Part shown: positions 26,906 through 35,383 of the stretch, in pieces
How positions within the stretch are numbered: position 1 is the first letter of the stretch
Layout of the letters: the number at the start of each line of letters is the position of its first letter
Assembly: GCA_015660915.1 (NCBI GenBank)
Contig: JACTTZ010000004.1
Span: 124,001 to 188,000 of the forward strand
Direction of reading: 5' to 3'
Origin: Methanomicrobia archaeon
Lineage (GTDB): Archaea > Halobacteriota > Bog-38 > Methanoflorentales > Methanoflorentaceae
DNA length: 64,000 nucleotides
Program-made: the position numbers and the translations under genes
The notes under the pieces: model-generated
The model's database searches: none
What the model saw: the letters and a program-made list of their open reading frames with translations, nothing else
What the model was told of the DNA's origin: nothing

Positions 26906-27586
26906 GTGTTCAGCGTGAAGGCAAGCATTAACCAGATTTTGCGTCATAAGAAAGCGATTGCTGCAGTATGGATCTTGCTGATTCTTTTTCCTAACCCCTT
27001 AGTGCTGCTGATAGACGTGAACCGCTTCTTTGAGACGCCAACCAAACCTACAGACGACGTGCAACTAGTTGCAGCGTCGCTGCCAGCAAATGGGAGCGCG
27101 ATCGAACAATATGTCGACGCTCACGTTCACTACGCTTATGATTTTCAAGCGTACGGAGTCGTTTGGTACCTTCCCACACCGAGCGACGTGCTCAAATCGC
27201 AGCAGGGAGACTGCAAGTCAAGAGCGGTCCTCACCGCAAGTTTGCTGGAAGCGAAGGGCATCCCGTACACGTTGCAGGTTTCTCCTGTCCATTTCTGGGT
27301 CGACTATAGCGGCAGGCCGCAAACCAACTTCAGTGAAAACTATGAAACCGCTCAGGTTGCCTTTGTTGACAACGGCCAATTTAAGCTGCCAGCCAAAACA
27401 AACGCGCTCCTCTATCTAAATACCTATAAAGACATCACGTGGACTTCAATGCCGTTGTTGAGAAAAATCGCACTGGTAGGTGGGTTGGCCATCATCTTGC
27501 AATTTGGCCATTTTGAGGGGCCAAAGAAACGCTTGCAGGAGTATCTCAAAGAGCTGTCGTCTAAGCTTCCAATGAGGTTTGCTTGA
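26906..27586 (+). CDS. membrane-anchored transglutaminase-like protein
   Basis: A 226-residue protein. An N-terminal anchor helix (residues 17-38) is followed by a papain-fold transglutaminase-like domain with Cys103 (SQQGDCKSRA), His129 (SPVHFWVDY) and Asp133, the canonical Cys-His-Asp triad. A second hydrophobic segment lies near residues 190-205. The active part should sit outside the membrane if the anchor is a signal-anchor. The family includes proteases and cross-linking enzymes. The start is GTG at 26906, chosen by coding extent. Confidence 0.8.
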   Translation: MFSVKASINQILRHKKAIAAVWILLILFPNPLVLLIDVNRFFETPTKPTDDVQLVAASLPANGSAIEQYVDAHVHYAYDFQAYGVVWYLPTPSDVLKSQQGDCKSRAVLTASLLEAKGIPYTLQVSPVHFWVDYSGRPQTNFSENYETAQVAFVDNGQFKLPAKTNALLYLNTYKDITWTSMPLLRKIALVGGLAIILQFGHFEGPKKRLQEYLKELSSKLPMRFA

Positions 27587-28035
27587 AATAAGGGTTTAAG
27601 CAACGGACAAGACACGAAAGCACGGTCTCCACGATTAAGGCGAGCGATGTTGCTTGGAGCTCTTTCATCTAGGTCTATAATATATAATTGATTAAATGCA
27701 AGGACACGTTTTTGAGAACTTTTTCATCATTTTGTGCAATGATCTTGGCCGCTCCGGCGTTCCTTGTTTTTGGGCCTTCTGAACTCGGTCGGATGAGCTC
27801 AAAGTGTGACGATTGTGTTCAACATCAGGGCGTTATGCTCCGGCTTATGCCAAAAAAGCGACCTGAGAGGGCAACTCAGAACGATGTGATGACTCCCATG
27901 ACTCGAAAAAAAGAATAGTCAATTTATGGGGGGGGGGCGCGCAAAAAGTGTTTCCTTTGTTTCAGAACGATTAGATTAAATACTCTCTAAAAAATGGTTA
28001 GACTAACGTTTCAACAAATAGGAGGTGAGAAACAA
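27587..28035. other. intergenic region with promoters and a nine-G run
   Basis: A TATA-like ataatatata at about 27675-27685 precedes a doubtful 76-codon frame (27688-27918) that has no recognisable domain. A run of nine Gs at 27928-27936 is a likely sequencing trouble spot. ttaaata at about 27974-27980 and ggaggtga before 28036 belong to the next gene. Confidence 0.45.
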
Positions 28036-28548
28036 ATGGCTGAACAAAAGACTTCAATGGGGTGGCGCATCGTTGAAATCATCGCAGGCATTATCGTCCT
28101 TGCGCTCGGTGGCTATGCTATCGCGTATCCAGGCATAGCGGCAGCGACTCTCATAGCATTCCTTGCGGTAGGGCTTATTATTCTCAGCGGCCTAGAATTC
28201 GTCCGGGTTTTTTCAGAAGGAATCTCAGGATGGCGGCGGATTTGGAACTTGATTCTATCAGTTATCGCACTTTTACTCGCAATAGCAGTACTCGTCGCCC
28301 CGCTCATCTATGGAACATTGACCCTCGGCTGGCTCGTAGCCTTGGCGTTGATCTTCGCTGGTTTAGCGGTCGCCGGACGCGGCACTGCGGGAATGACAAT
28401 CGTCGGCATAATCGCGATCATACTCGGCTTTGTCGCGCTGATAAATCCCATTTCCGGCGTGATCACGGCAGTGGCGTTAATGGCGATAGCCCTGATCATA
28501 TTCGGGTTAGAGCTGATAGTATCAGGCCTCTTGGGAAGATGGGTGTAA
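28036..28548 (+). CDS. HdeD-like (DUF308) six-helix membrane protein
   Basis: A 170-residue membrane protein with six short hydrophobic segments arranged as three repeats of a two-helix unit with Gly-rich turns (GIIVLALGGYAIAYPGIA, GIIAIILGFVALINPISG). This is the signature of the HdeD/DUF308 family. E. coli HdeD belongs to the acid-fitness island and protects at high cell density; the mechanism is unknown. The ATG is fixed by a perfect ggaggtga seven bases upstream. A T-rich tail ends the message at 28556-28568. Confidence 0.88.
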   Translation: MAEQKTSMGWRIVEIIAGIIVLALGGYAIAYPGIAAATLIAFLAVGLIILSGLEFVRVFSEGISGWRRIWNLILSVIALLLAIAVLVAPLIYGTLTLGWLVALALIFAGLAVAGRGTAGMTIVGIIAIILGFVALINPISGVITAVALMAIALIIFGLELIVSGLLGRWV

Positions 28549-28550
28549 CC

Positions 28551-28569
28551 CATCCCCCCTCTTTTTTTG
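28551..28569 (+). terminator. C-run/T-run transcription end
   Basis: A C-rich run followed by seven Ts lies directly after the stop of the HdeD-like gene. In archaea an oligo-T run suffices for termination. Confidence 0.5.
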
Positions 28570-28753
28570 TGTGCTACCTCGCTTAGAATAGATAAGTGCG
28601 AGATTTCTCCGAGCGCAGACACGATATTACCGCGTCATGCAATATTCGGCACGCCCGCGACTCTGAGACTTCTCGCGCGGCTAATCATACAAGACTCTAA
28701 CTGTCGTTTCTAAAACGTGCTCAGCCCAGCCCTCGTCGTTCGATCGTGAGAGG

Positions 28754-30211
28754 TCAGTTCGAGCCATTTTCCGCGGACCCGTTTTGCCGTGCAGCACGCT
28801 GCGCAGTCCGCTGCCTGACAGCCGCTCCAATCACGAGCGCCGTCGCGGTGGCGAGGCTGATATACCCAAGCTCATAGGTGTTAGCCGTAGCGATGACAAC
28901 GGTCAGCAAGATGGCTGCAAGGGGTGCGCCCAATACGAGCGCGATCGTTGCCGCGACCGTGCACGTGAAGAGTAAAGCGATAGGCACGCTCGGAAAAAGC
29001 AGGCTGATAGCGAGTGCCACCATGGTGGAGGCAAACAGGGTTGGAAAGATCGGCCCGCCGAGGTATCCGCTCTTGAACGAGAGCGCAAGGAGGAGCACCT
29101 TGAGGATTGCGAACGCAAGGAGCATCAACACGCCGTATGCTGCAGGGTTCGCGATGATCGCGTGGATCTGGGATTCGCCGGAGAACATCAGGTCAGGAAG
29201 GAAATAAACGACGATAGCGATGATGATTCCCGCCGACATCACGCGCTCGACAAACCGGTCTTTGAACACGCGGTCCACGGCCTCGCCGACACTTTGAAAC
29301 GAAATGGCGATGAAGAGTGCAACAATGGCCCCAATGATGCCTAGCGCGACCGCATCAAGCGTGTACTCGATCGTCAGTGCATTCACGGGCGTGAATGCGA
29401 TGCTTGCGGCGAACGCCGGAAACCCGATGAGCGCGAAAAAGATGTACCCTATCGCCCCAGCCACGAGGTTCCACGTGAGGAATTGCAGCGCTCCCTTTTT
29501 TTCGCCTTCGTTTAGTTCAGTTACGAGCAACGCAGCGAAGAGGGGATTCCCAATGAGGCCGTTGAAAGCCGAGGCAAGGCCGGCCAATATGAATCCGAGC
29601 TTTTTCTGCTCGGCGAGTTTAAGCTTCGTGCCGATCCACCCGGCGACATACGTCACAAGGGTTGTGAGCGGGCCCTCAGGGCCGACACTCGCTCCGGAAA
29701 GGAGCGAGAAAAACGACGTGAGCAGCGCGCCGGGAAACGTCGAGTAATCGAGGTGGAAGCCCTCACCTTTCATAGCCTCGGCCATTCCGCCGTGGATCAT
29801 GTTCGGAGCACGGAGATATTTGCCGCAAAGTCCGACGAGCAATGAAAACAGGAGGACGAGGACCGGAATCGTCCAGCGGTTGGCCGTGATAAAGTCGTTC
29901 TTCCAGACAGCGGTATTAAAAATACTTAAGGCCGCAAACCAAACCAGAGCAAACGCGGCGGTGACGAGAGCGATGAGTACAATCTGGTGGATCTTTGGCT
30001 CGCGCTCCCCGATCGCAACGCCGAGCGAAGATGCGGCTGAGCGCGTGACGCCTTCAGTTACTTCCTTACCCGTCATATTCTGCACTCCCGAGCCAGTTAT
30101 TTGATCGTTCGGCAAATAGTCCTGGACATCAACCTTCGGTCTGCTTTCTGAGCGTTCTTTTTGTACTTTAGCTCTTTCGGTCTCAGTCTGTCTAAAGAAG
30201 CTCACGTTCAC
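28754..30211 (-). CDS. clcA: ClC-family chloride channel / H+/Cl- antiporter
   Basis: A 485-residue ClC protein with about 16 hydrophobic segments. Family motifs are GASVGPEGPL (the G-x-E-G-P gate-glutamate region) and SGYLGGPIFPTLF (the G-x-F-x-P region). The first selectivity motif (GSGIP in model proteins) is NMIHGGMAE here, so anion preference may differ. The presence of the gate Glu is needed for exchange. The N-terminus is uncertain: GTG at 30211 gives a 45-residue polar extension, while ATG at 30076 has gggagt at a good distance. In enteric bacteria ClC proteins support glutamate-decarboxylase acid resistance. Confidence 0.9.
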   Translation of the reverse strand: MNVSFFRQTETERAKVQKERSESRPKVDVQDYLPNDQITGSGVQNMTGKEVTEGVTRSAASSLGVAIGEREPKIHQIVLIALVTAAFALVWFAALSIFNTAVWKNDFITANRWTIPVLVLLFSLLVGLCGKYLRAPNMIHGGMAEAMKGEGFHLDYSTFPGALLTSFFSLLSGASVGPEGPLTTLVTYVAGWIGTKLKLAEQKKLGFILAGLASAFNGLIGNPLFAALLVTELNEGEKKGALQFLTWNLVAGAIGYIFFALIGFPAFAASIAFTPVNALTIEYTLDAVALGIIGAIVALFIAISFQSVGEAVDRVFKDRFVERVMSAGIIIAIVVYFLPDLMFSGESQIHAIIANPAAYGVLMLLAFAILKVLLLALSFKSGYLGGPIFPTLFASTMVALAISLLFPSVPIALLFTCTVAATIALVLGAPLAAILLTVVIATANTYELGYISLATATALVIGAAVRQRTAQRAARQNGSAENGSN

Positions 30212-30215
30212 TTGG

Positions 30216-30265
30216 ACTGCCCGAGACGGCGCCTCCGATAAACCGAAATACCGCAGAATGCGCCG
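30216..30265 (-). pseudogene. 50-base remnant of an MFS transporter gene
   Basis: The minus strand reads TAHSAVFRFIGGAVSGS, which matches TALNTVFRFIGGAVGTA of the exporter at 10477-11934. The DNA is nearly identical over cggcgcctccgataaacc and beyond. It lies just before the ClC start and is far too short to be functional. Confidence 0.6.
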
Positions 30266-30322
30266 TTCAAAAAACTAGACCGTAACTGCGGTTAGCATAT
30301 TTCGACAGTTTTAAAGACTTGG

Positions 30323-30739
30323 ATGTCTCTCTATTTCTGGAACACAATGCGGGAAGAATATGAAAGTGTCGGTGATTTGACCTTCTATCTTGACGATCAG
30401 GTGCAAACTGGGCAGGGCTTTGCTAGATGCTCAATCAAGCAAGATGAGATACACGCGGGGACTTTTGAAAACCCAAGGGCTATGGTTGACGGACTTGCGG
30501 ACATATACGGCGTAATTTTCCTTGATCCTAAGGAAGACCAGAGATTGTTGCCACAGCTCTACCAGCATCTTAAAACTGACAAGCGGATTCAACTCGATGG
30601 TGACTTCATAAACAGAAACACAGATGCGTTTATACCGTTGAGGCTCGTGGTTCACCTCTCTCGAATCGATATGTCAAGCCCTGAAACCATCGTTTGCGAA
30701 TTTGACTCAGCCCATATATCAATAATCAGCAGAGGCTAA
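30323..30739 (+). CDS. hypothetical soluble protein, 138 residues
   Basis: I do not recognise the family. The protein is mixed alpha/beta with a centre GVIFLDPKEDQRLLPQLYQ and ends PETIVCEFDSAHISIIS. No signal, membrane segment or metal motif is visible. Support for a real gene is the TATA-like gcatatttcg about 25 bases before the ATG (leaderless spacing) and the full-length protein-like composition. It is divergent from the ClC gene. Confidence 0.55.
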   Translation: MSLYFWNTMREEYESVGDLTFYLDDQVQTGQGFARCSIKQDEIHAGTFENPRAMVDGLADIYGVIFLDPKEDQRLLPQLYQHLKTDKRIQLDGDFINRNTDAFIPLRLVVHLSRIDMSSPETIVCEFDSAHISIISRG

Positions 30740-31262
30740 CTGATTTTTGAGTGACTCACAGCATCTTTTTTTGAGCATCTAAATAAGGCAGACCTAGTTC
30801 TTTAGTACTCGAAGTCGACCCCACGCCAACACTCCATATGCGCATTGTAAACGTTCTCAGGCAGCGAGTGTTTGAAGTGCTTCCAATAAATACAGCTGAC
30901 TCCAGGCTCGTTATGCCGTCGATTTGGCTGACCTCCTGCATTAGCCACCGGTCGCCGTTATACTACCTAAAAAGCGTTTTTATGGTGCTGCAAGCAAGGC
31001 TTAACTGCCCAGACTGCCGATAAAGTTATTCGCTTCGTTTTCTTTTCTATGCGCCAAGATAAAGCTTCAGAAAGTCGGCTTAAATGGAGGAAAATCGTTT
31101 AAGGCAATGACTAAAGCGCTAAGGTTAAGCCGAATACTAAAATGAAGTTCTAAGTCTTTCTACTCTTTGTTATGACAGTTTTCATGCTGTCACTCAGGCA
31201 GTAGGTAATATATCAAAACAAGGTTGGTAACAATTAACGCAATCTGCGCTTATTTTGCTTGT
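30740..31262. other. region without an intact gene
   Basis: Only decayed coding is suspected. On the minus strand near 30850-30941 MQEVSQIDGITSLESAVFIG resembles the last strand-helix of an Lrp-type ligand domain, but no complete domain can be built. No hairpin or repeat is seen. Confidence 0.35.
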
Positions 31263-31551
31263 TGAACACCTGTGAGCCAAGAAATTCAAAGAGATAGCAT
31301 AAGCACACGATGGAGTTGTTCTGGCGAATGGTTTCATAACACCTGAAGGACCCGCAGTCATCGGTGTACTACTGGAAGGAGGGGCTGAAGCGGCCGCACA
31401 GCAGGCACAGCAGGCGCCGCATGCTGCGGCTGCGACACCAGCCAGCACCGATGTTACTGCCGAGATTCAGAAACTGGCCGATCTCCATGCATCGGGCGCA
31501 CTAACGGACGAAGAGTTCGCCGCGATGAAAAAGAAGCTCCTAGGATTATAA
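31263..31551 (+). pseudogene. SHOCT-domain protein remnant 1
   Basis: The frame reads KFKEIA, a TAA, then AHDGVVLANGFITPEGPAVI and an Ala/Gln-rich linker, and ends with a full SHOCT motif (EIQKLADLHASGALTDEEF, then AAMKKKLLGL). The SHOCT tail is a short C-terminal oligomerisation unit of secreted or membrane proteins. No start codon exists between the internal TAA and the conserved part, so the gene has lost its 5' end. Oligo-T at 31563-31570 follows the stop. Confidence 0.6.
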
Positions 31552-31599
31552 GGGCATCTTCCCCTTTTTTATTTCTTCCAATAACATTTCCCGACTAAA

Positions 31600-31685
31600 T
31601 CGAGCGCTTAGCAGATCTGCGTTGCCGATGTATTATTACAGACGAAGAGTTTGAAGCGAAGAAGAAACAGATTCTCGGCCTCTAA
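31600..31685 (+). pseudogene. SHOCT-domain remnant 2
   Basis: A second SHOCT tail, IERLADLRCRCIITDEEFEA then KKKQILGL and a stop, directly follows remnant 1. An in-frame TAA lies just upstream, so only about 28 codons survive. Confidence 0.6.
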
Positions 31686-31812
31686 GCGAGTACGATGGGT
31701 GTTAGGCTAGCACTTAAACTGGCAGCAGTCACCGTCATCACGATGCGGACGCTCGACATGATATTCTAGTCACAATTTACCAGTAACTTACAAGAGGGTG
31801 AAATTACAAGTG

Positions 31813-31843
31813 CGCATCTTCACAAAGATGCGTTTTCTTCTTT
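31813..31843 (+). terminator. strong hairpin with T-rich tail
   Basis: CGCATCTT-CACA-AAGATGCG is a perfect 8-bp stem with a four-base loop, followed by TTTTCTTCTTT on the plus strand. No intact plus-strand gene lies directly upstream, so it may end an unannotated RNA or a former gene. It also lies 20 bases past the stop of the minus-strand hydrolase gene. Confidence 0.55.
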
Positions 31844-31863
31844 ATGGATGTGACGGGTAAATT

Positions 31864-32607
31864 TTATTCCAGAGATGACAAAAAATCCTGAGACACACGT
31901 CGCTCTTTGTCTTCCCATTTATCAGACAAAATCTTTAGCTTTTTTAACTCTGCGTCTTTTTTCGGTTTGACCTTGTCATTGCTTATAGTCCAGATATAGA
32001 TTGGTTCTTCAACTAGCTGGCTTCCTTTTATGGCCTCTTTGATTATTCTATATGCTACTAAACTGCCCTGAGTTAGCGTATATCCCCCACAAACATCTTT
32101 TACTCTCTCAAAAAGTGCTCGTGCAATTAGTTGTCCAGACCCAATTCCGATGTGATAAATTCTACAATCAGTCATTTTATGTTGGTTTTTACCAAAAAAC
32201 CCAGATTCACAGTTATTGGCCATCTGCCAAATCATCGGATATTCTTGGTGTCCAACAACTAAATATTCGGGACATCTTTTTCTAGAAGATGGGAAAAGAA
32301 CTTCGGTTTCGGCGTCTTTCTCTATTTTACCAGCGAATTTTTTTAGGTGCTCATTTAGTTGAGATTCAGTAAGTGGATGGTTTTTTGTTGTCTCATCGAG
32401 GATTTCGGAGAAGAAATCTCCGAACCGAATAATGTCGTCAGCGCGTCCAGAACATCCCCACAACCTATTTTCGCCAAATCTGAATATTTTTCGGGTTTTT
32501 GACCTTATGTATTCATTATTAATTAGGTGCAACTCTAGCCCGTCAGAAGCAAAAACAACGCCGTCTGTACAAGTTATCGCTATTATTAACGTCGCCTCTA
32601 GTTGCAT
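31864..32607 (-). CDS. proteasome-fold (Ntn-hydrolase-like) protein
   Basis: A 247-residue protein that opens MQLEATLIIAITCTDGVVFA followed by SDG, the first strands of proteasome beta, HslV and related N-terminal-nucleophile hydrolases. It continues with TRKIFRFGENRLWGCSGRAD, matching the K-[IV]-f-x-i-x-d-x-x-x-x-x-x-G pattern. If processed, Thr6 or another early Thr would be the nucleophile. This is not a standard proteasome subunit. The ATG follows the upstream stop by one base (TAAT-ATG), with gaggaagg upstream, so it is translationally coupled to a 67-residue coiled-coil partner. Confidence 0.65.
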   Translation of the reverse strand: MQLEATLIIAITCTDGVVFASDGLELHLINNEYIRSKTRKIFRFGENRLWGCSGRADDIIRFGDFFSEILDETTKNHPLTESQLNEHLKKFAGKIEKDAETEVLFPSSRKRCPEYLVVGHQEYPMIWQMANNCESGFFGKNQHKMTDCRIYHIGIGSGQLIARALFERVKDVCGGYTLTQGSLVAYRIIKEAIKGSQLVEEPIYIWTISNDKVKPKKDAELKKLKILSDKWEDKERRVSQDFLSSLE

Positions 32608-32608
32608 A

Positions 32609-32812
32609 TTAAGCGCTGCCTTCCTCAATGTTCTTAAGCTGTTCTGAAAGATATTGCTTGATTCTCTCGTCGCCAACATCCTTGATTTGATTTATGAAGT
32701 GTTGCTTAATCTCGTTTAATCTAGCAATATCATGGTTAAGACTCTCTATTACGCTCAAAAGTGTAAGTGCCCGCTCTATCTCTCTATGTTTGTCGTCGTC
32801 TTTGACTATCAA
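32609..32812 (-). CDS. small coiled-coil partner of the proteasome-fold protein
   Basis: A 67-residue, almost wholly helical protein (HREIERALTLLSVIESLNHD, LNEIKQHFINQIKDV) without Cys or a membrane segment. TTG at 32812 is the likely start. Its stop is one base before the ATG of the Ntn-type hydrolase. The tight coupling suggests that the two products act together, perhaps as adaptor or inhibitor and enzyme. The family is not recognised. Confidence 0.6.
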   Translation of the reverse strand: MIVKDDDKHREIERALTLLSVIESLNHDIARLNEIKQHFINQIKDVGDERIKQYLSEQLKNIEEGSA

Positions 32813-32875
32813 GTTACCAACCCTTTCTTAACAACCCATTTTCAACAACTCTCATTTTAACAGCACCCAAAATCG

Positions 32876-32957
32876 GCTTTGTAAAATAGTAAAAAATCAC
32901 CCGACTTTTTTAACACAGCTCTGACTTTTTTAACGTGGGGCACTTATTTTACAAAGC
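32876..32957. promoter_or_regulatory. 13-bp inverted repeat in the divergent promoter region
   Basis: GCTTTGTAAAATA (32876-32888) and its exact reverse complement TATTTTACAAAGC (32945-32957) flank 56 bases that contain two copies of gacttttttaac. The arms lie between divergently transcribed genes. cccaaaatc occurs outside both arms as a direct repeat. It is a candidate operator for both genes, or the relic of a tiny inserted element. Confidence 0.5.
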
Positions 32958-33055
32958 TCCCAAAATCAAAAAATTGATATAAAAGTGCGTTGTCTAAAAA
33001 GGCGACTTCGCCGCGGATACGATTTGAGCCGCGCAACTGGTTAAATCATCGAGCC

Positions 33056-34159
33056 ATGGTCGACCTCACTTTTCTCGAAAAAAGGCGCGATAACCTCCCC
33101 TTCTATCTCATTGCAATAGCGATCGCGCTCTTGCTTTTGTACATGGTCTGGCCGTGGAAGTACGCCTTGATACTGACCCTCTGGGGCGCGTACGTCCTGT
33201 GGTGGCCAACGGTGTGGCTCGAAAAGTACATTCATCGGCGGGGTTTAGCGGCCCTCATCGTTCTCATCGTCACTGGTGTTGTCCTTGCGTTAGCTCTCGT
33301 CAACCTCACTGTCATCGTCGCACAGCAAATCGCACAAATAGCGGCAGGAGCATCGAGCTCCAACGCAACGATTAGCGGAGGGCTCACCGATACCGTTAAG
33401 CTCGCCTTCCCCGGGGTGGTGACAACATCACCCCTCCTCGCGCTCATCGGAGCCCTAGGGACCGGGGGTAGCATCATTACGACGGTATTCACTCAAACTG
33501 CAAACGGCGCCGTAAGAAATATTCTCGTCAACATACCCCTGCTGTTGCTCCAGCTCATCATCGTCTTTTTCCTCCTGCTTGGCGTCCTTGCACGAGGCGA
33601 CGTCATCGTCAACGACTTCAAGGGCGTCGCTCCACCGAAGTACCGGCCCGTCATCAATCGATTCTTAAACCACCTCAACCCGATCTACTACACCTTCTTC
33701 GTCATATACTTCGCAGTGGCCATCATTTGCGGCATACTCGCAGCTATCGTGTACGGATTACTTGGCGTGCCTTTTTTCGTCACATTCGCAATCTTCATCG
33801 TTTTCGTGGGCCTCATTCCTTCCATCGGACGCGCCCTCATTTACATCCCGCTCGCGCTTTGGCTCCTGATTCAGGGGCAAACGATTACGGCCCTTCTCGT
33901 GCTTGTATTTAGCGTCGTCGTTTTTGAGCTGATCATTCGGTATACCATCCAGCCAAGGTGGATGGAACGAACCGGCAGGGTTCCGCGCCCGCTTACGCTT
34001 ATCGCGTTCACATTCGCTCTGGCGGCGTTCGGCGTCATCGGCTTTGCTGTCGGGCCTGCGATCGTCGGCTTCGCCCTTGCCATGTGGCGGACCTACAAGG
34101 ATATCCAACGAGAACAGGAAGAGCAGGCCCCAGCCGTCGCACAGGCGATTGGGTCGTAA
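33056..34159 (+). CDS. AI-2E-family (PF01594) membrane transporter
   Basis: A 367-residue integral membrane protein with about eight helices. The paired N-terminal helices (LIAIAIALLLLYMVWPWKY), a long periplasmic-type segment after TM3 and the conserved C-terminal FVGLIPSIGRALIYIPLALW are typical of the family first linked to autoinducer-2 export, later to Na+/H+ antiport and other roles. The substrate here is unknown. A TATA-like gatataaaag at 32976-32985 predicts transcription from about 33005, so I prefer ATG 33056 over the TTG at 32990. Confidence 0.85.
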   Translation: MVDLTFLEKRRDNLPFYLIAIAIALLLLYMVWPWKYALILTLWGAYVLWWPTVWLEKYIHRRGLAALIVLIVTGVVLALALVNLTVIVAQQIAQIAAGASSSNATISGGLTDTVKLAFPGVVTTSPLLALIGALGTGGSIITTVFTQTANGAVRNILVNIPLLLLQLIIVFFLLLGVLARGDVIVNDFKGVAPPKYRPVINRFLNHLNPIYYTFFVIYFAVAIICGILAAIVYGLLGVPFFVTFAIFIVFVGLIPSIGRALIYIPLALWLLIQGQTITALLVLVFSVVVFELIIRYTIQPRWMERTGRVPRPLTLIAFTFALAAFGVIGFAVGPAIVGFALAMWRTYKDIQREQEEQAPAVAQAIGS

Positions 34160-34286
34160 AAACGCTCTTATTTTTAAAATCCCGGTGCCAGTTACGAGAA
34201 ATAAGGCTACTTCCCTTAGTCTGCCGCTAGAAATGTCGCAAGTGTCGGTCGCGAGTGAAGGGATTACACGTGGGTGGTTCCTTATT

Positions 34287-35060
34287 TTATTTAGAATCGG
34301 GTTGTGTGCGTTCAGGCAGCAGCAGGACTGCACCGATAAAGAAGCACAGCGCACCGACGAACGTACCCAAGTTTACGAGAGCCACATTTATTGGCAGACC
34401 TGTTGTCGGCACCACATACGACGCGATTGCTGAGACGCCAAAGGCGACAGAGCCTAACAAGTTGAGGGCCGTGATCCACCACGGCAGGCTGCCCAACCGC
34501 CAACAGCTAACGGCGTGACATACTTCAAACCATGCCAGCCCACTTGCGATGAGAAAGCACGTCGACCCAAGGGCGTCAGGTGTCCAAACGAGACGGTTAA
34601 GCTGGCTCACGGAGAGGGTTACACTCAACGCGCGGAGCGTAGTGGCGTTAAAAAACACCGTGCCAGCAAACTGCACGAGCGTCGACCACCAATCAATTCG
34701 CCGCGGCTCCCACGCAACGAGGCGAAGTTTCTGTGAAACGTCGGGTTCTGGCTGAGCATAGTCGACGTTTGCCACCTCCACGACTTGCAGAAAAGCAGCG
34801 CTCGTAAACCACAGAGAGCCAACAAAAAAAGTGAGTGCGTCGGCCTCACCGCCAACGGCCGAGAGGTATCCTGGCACCGCGCCCACTGCGAAGCAGGTGG
34901 CGCCCACCGCAAACAGAATGCCAATCCACCAACCAATCGCGCGTGGCGCCCACCACGTAGAGCCACGATCGGCGTTTAGACGTGATCGACGCTTGCGGTG
35001 CGCGCGCGACGTCAGCGCGACGCGGAAACGGTCCGATTCCTCGAAGATCTCGCTTGTCAT
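34287..35060 (-). CDS. YrhK-like membrane protein
   Basis: A 257-residue protein with about eight hydrophobic segments. The second half carries GSTCFLIASGLAWFEV and LVNLGTFVGALCFFIGAVLL, which match the YrhK-type module (two helices joined by a short polar turn). No catalytic residue is visible and the function is unknown. The frame extends 25 residues upstream with an Arg-rich, low-quality sequence. ATG 35060 is preferred, with a weak aggttgga before it. Confidence 0.65.
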   Translation of the reverse strand: MTSEIFEESDRFRVALTSRAHRKRRSRLNADRGSTWWAPRAIGWWIGILFAVGATCFAVGAVPGYLSAVGGEADALTFFVGSLWFTSAAFLQVVEVANVDYAQPEPDVSQKLRLVAWEPRRIDWWSTLVQFAGTVFFNATTLRALSVTLSVSQLNRLVWTPDALGSTCFLIASGLAWFEVCHAVSCWRLGSLPWWITALNLLGSVAFGVSAIASYVVPTTGLPINVALVNLGTFVGALCFFIGAVLLLPERTQPDSK

Positions 35061-35383
35061 GCGTCGTTCCAACCTGTCGACACGAACGACCGTTCTGCAG
35101 CGCGCCCGAGGGCGAGAGCTTCTCGCACCTCGCAAATAGCATCACCACACTTTTTTTCTGCCCATGTCGTCGGTCGGTCCCCCGCAAAATCCCAGAACAT
35201 TAGTGCCGAACACCAAAATACTTTAACAAGCAAAACGGTTTTCGTTTTTTGTCGCAAAAACGGTCGTGGCACTCGAACTGAGCCCGACAAGTGATGAGGC
35301 TGGCTCAAGAGCTCTCGACCGAAACTGAAGGGACTTTATCTTGTAGACCAGATATAACTGGGGTTACAAAAAAGGCGATTCGT
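35061..35383. other. intergenic region with the gad copy 2 promoter
   Basis: A TATA-like gatataact at 35351-35359 lies 25-33 bases before the ATG at 35384, as expected for a leaderless transcript. Nothing else is recognised. Confidence 0.5.

Noticed and set aside
27688-27918. A 76-codon frame near a TATA-like element
   Set aside because: The start would be TTG, the TATA spacing is wrong, and the sequence has no domain-like pattern.
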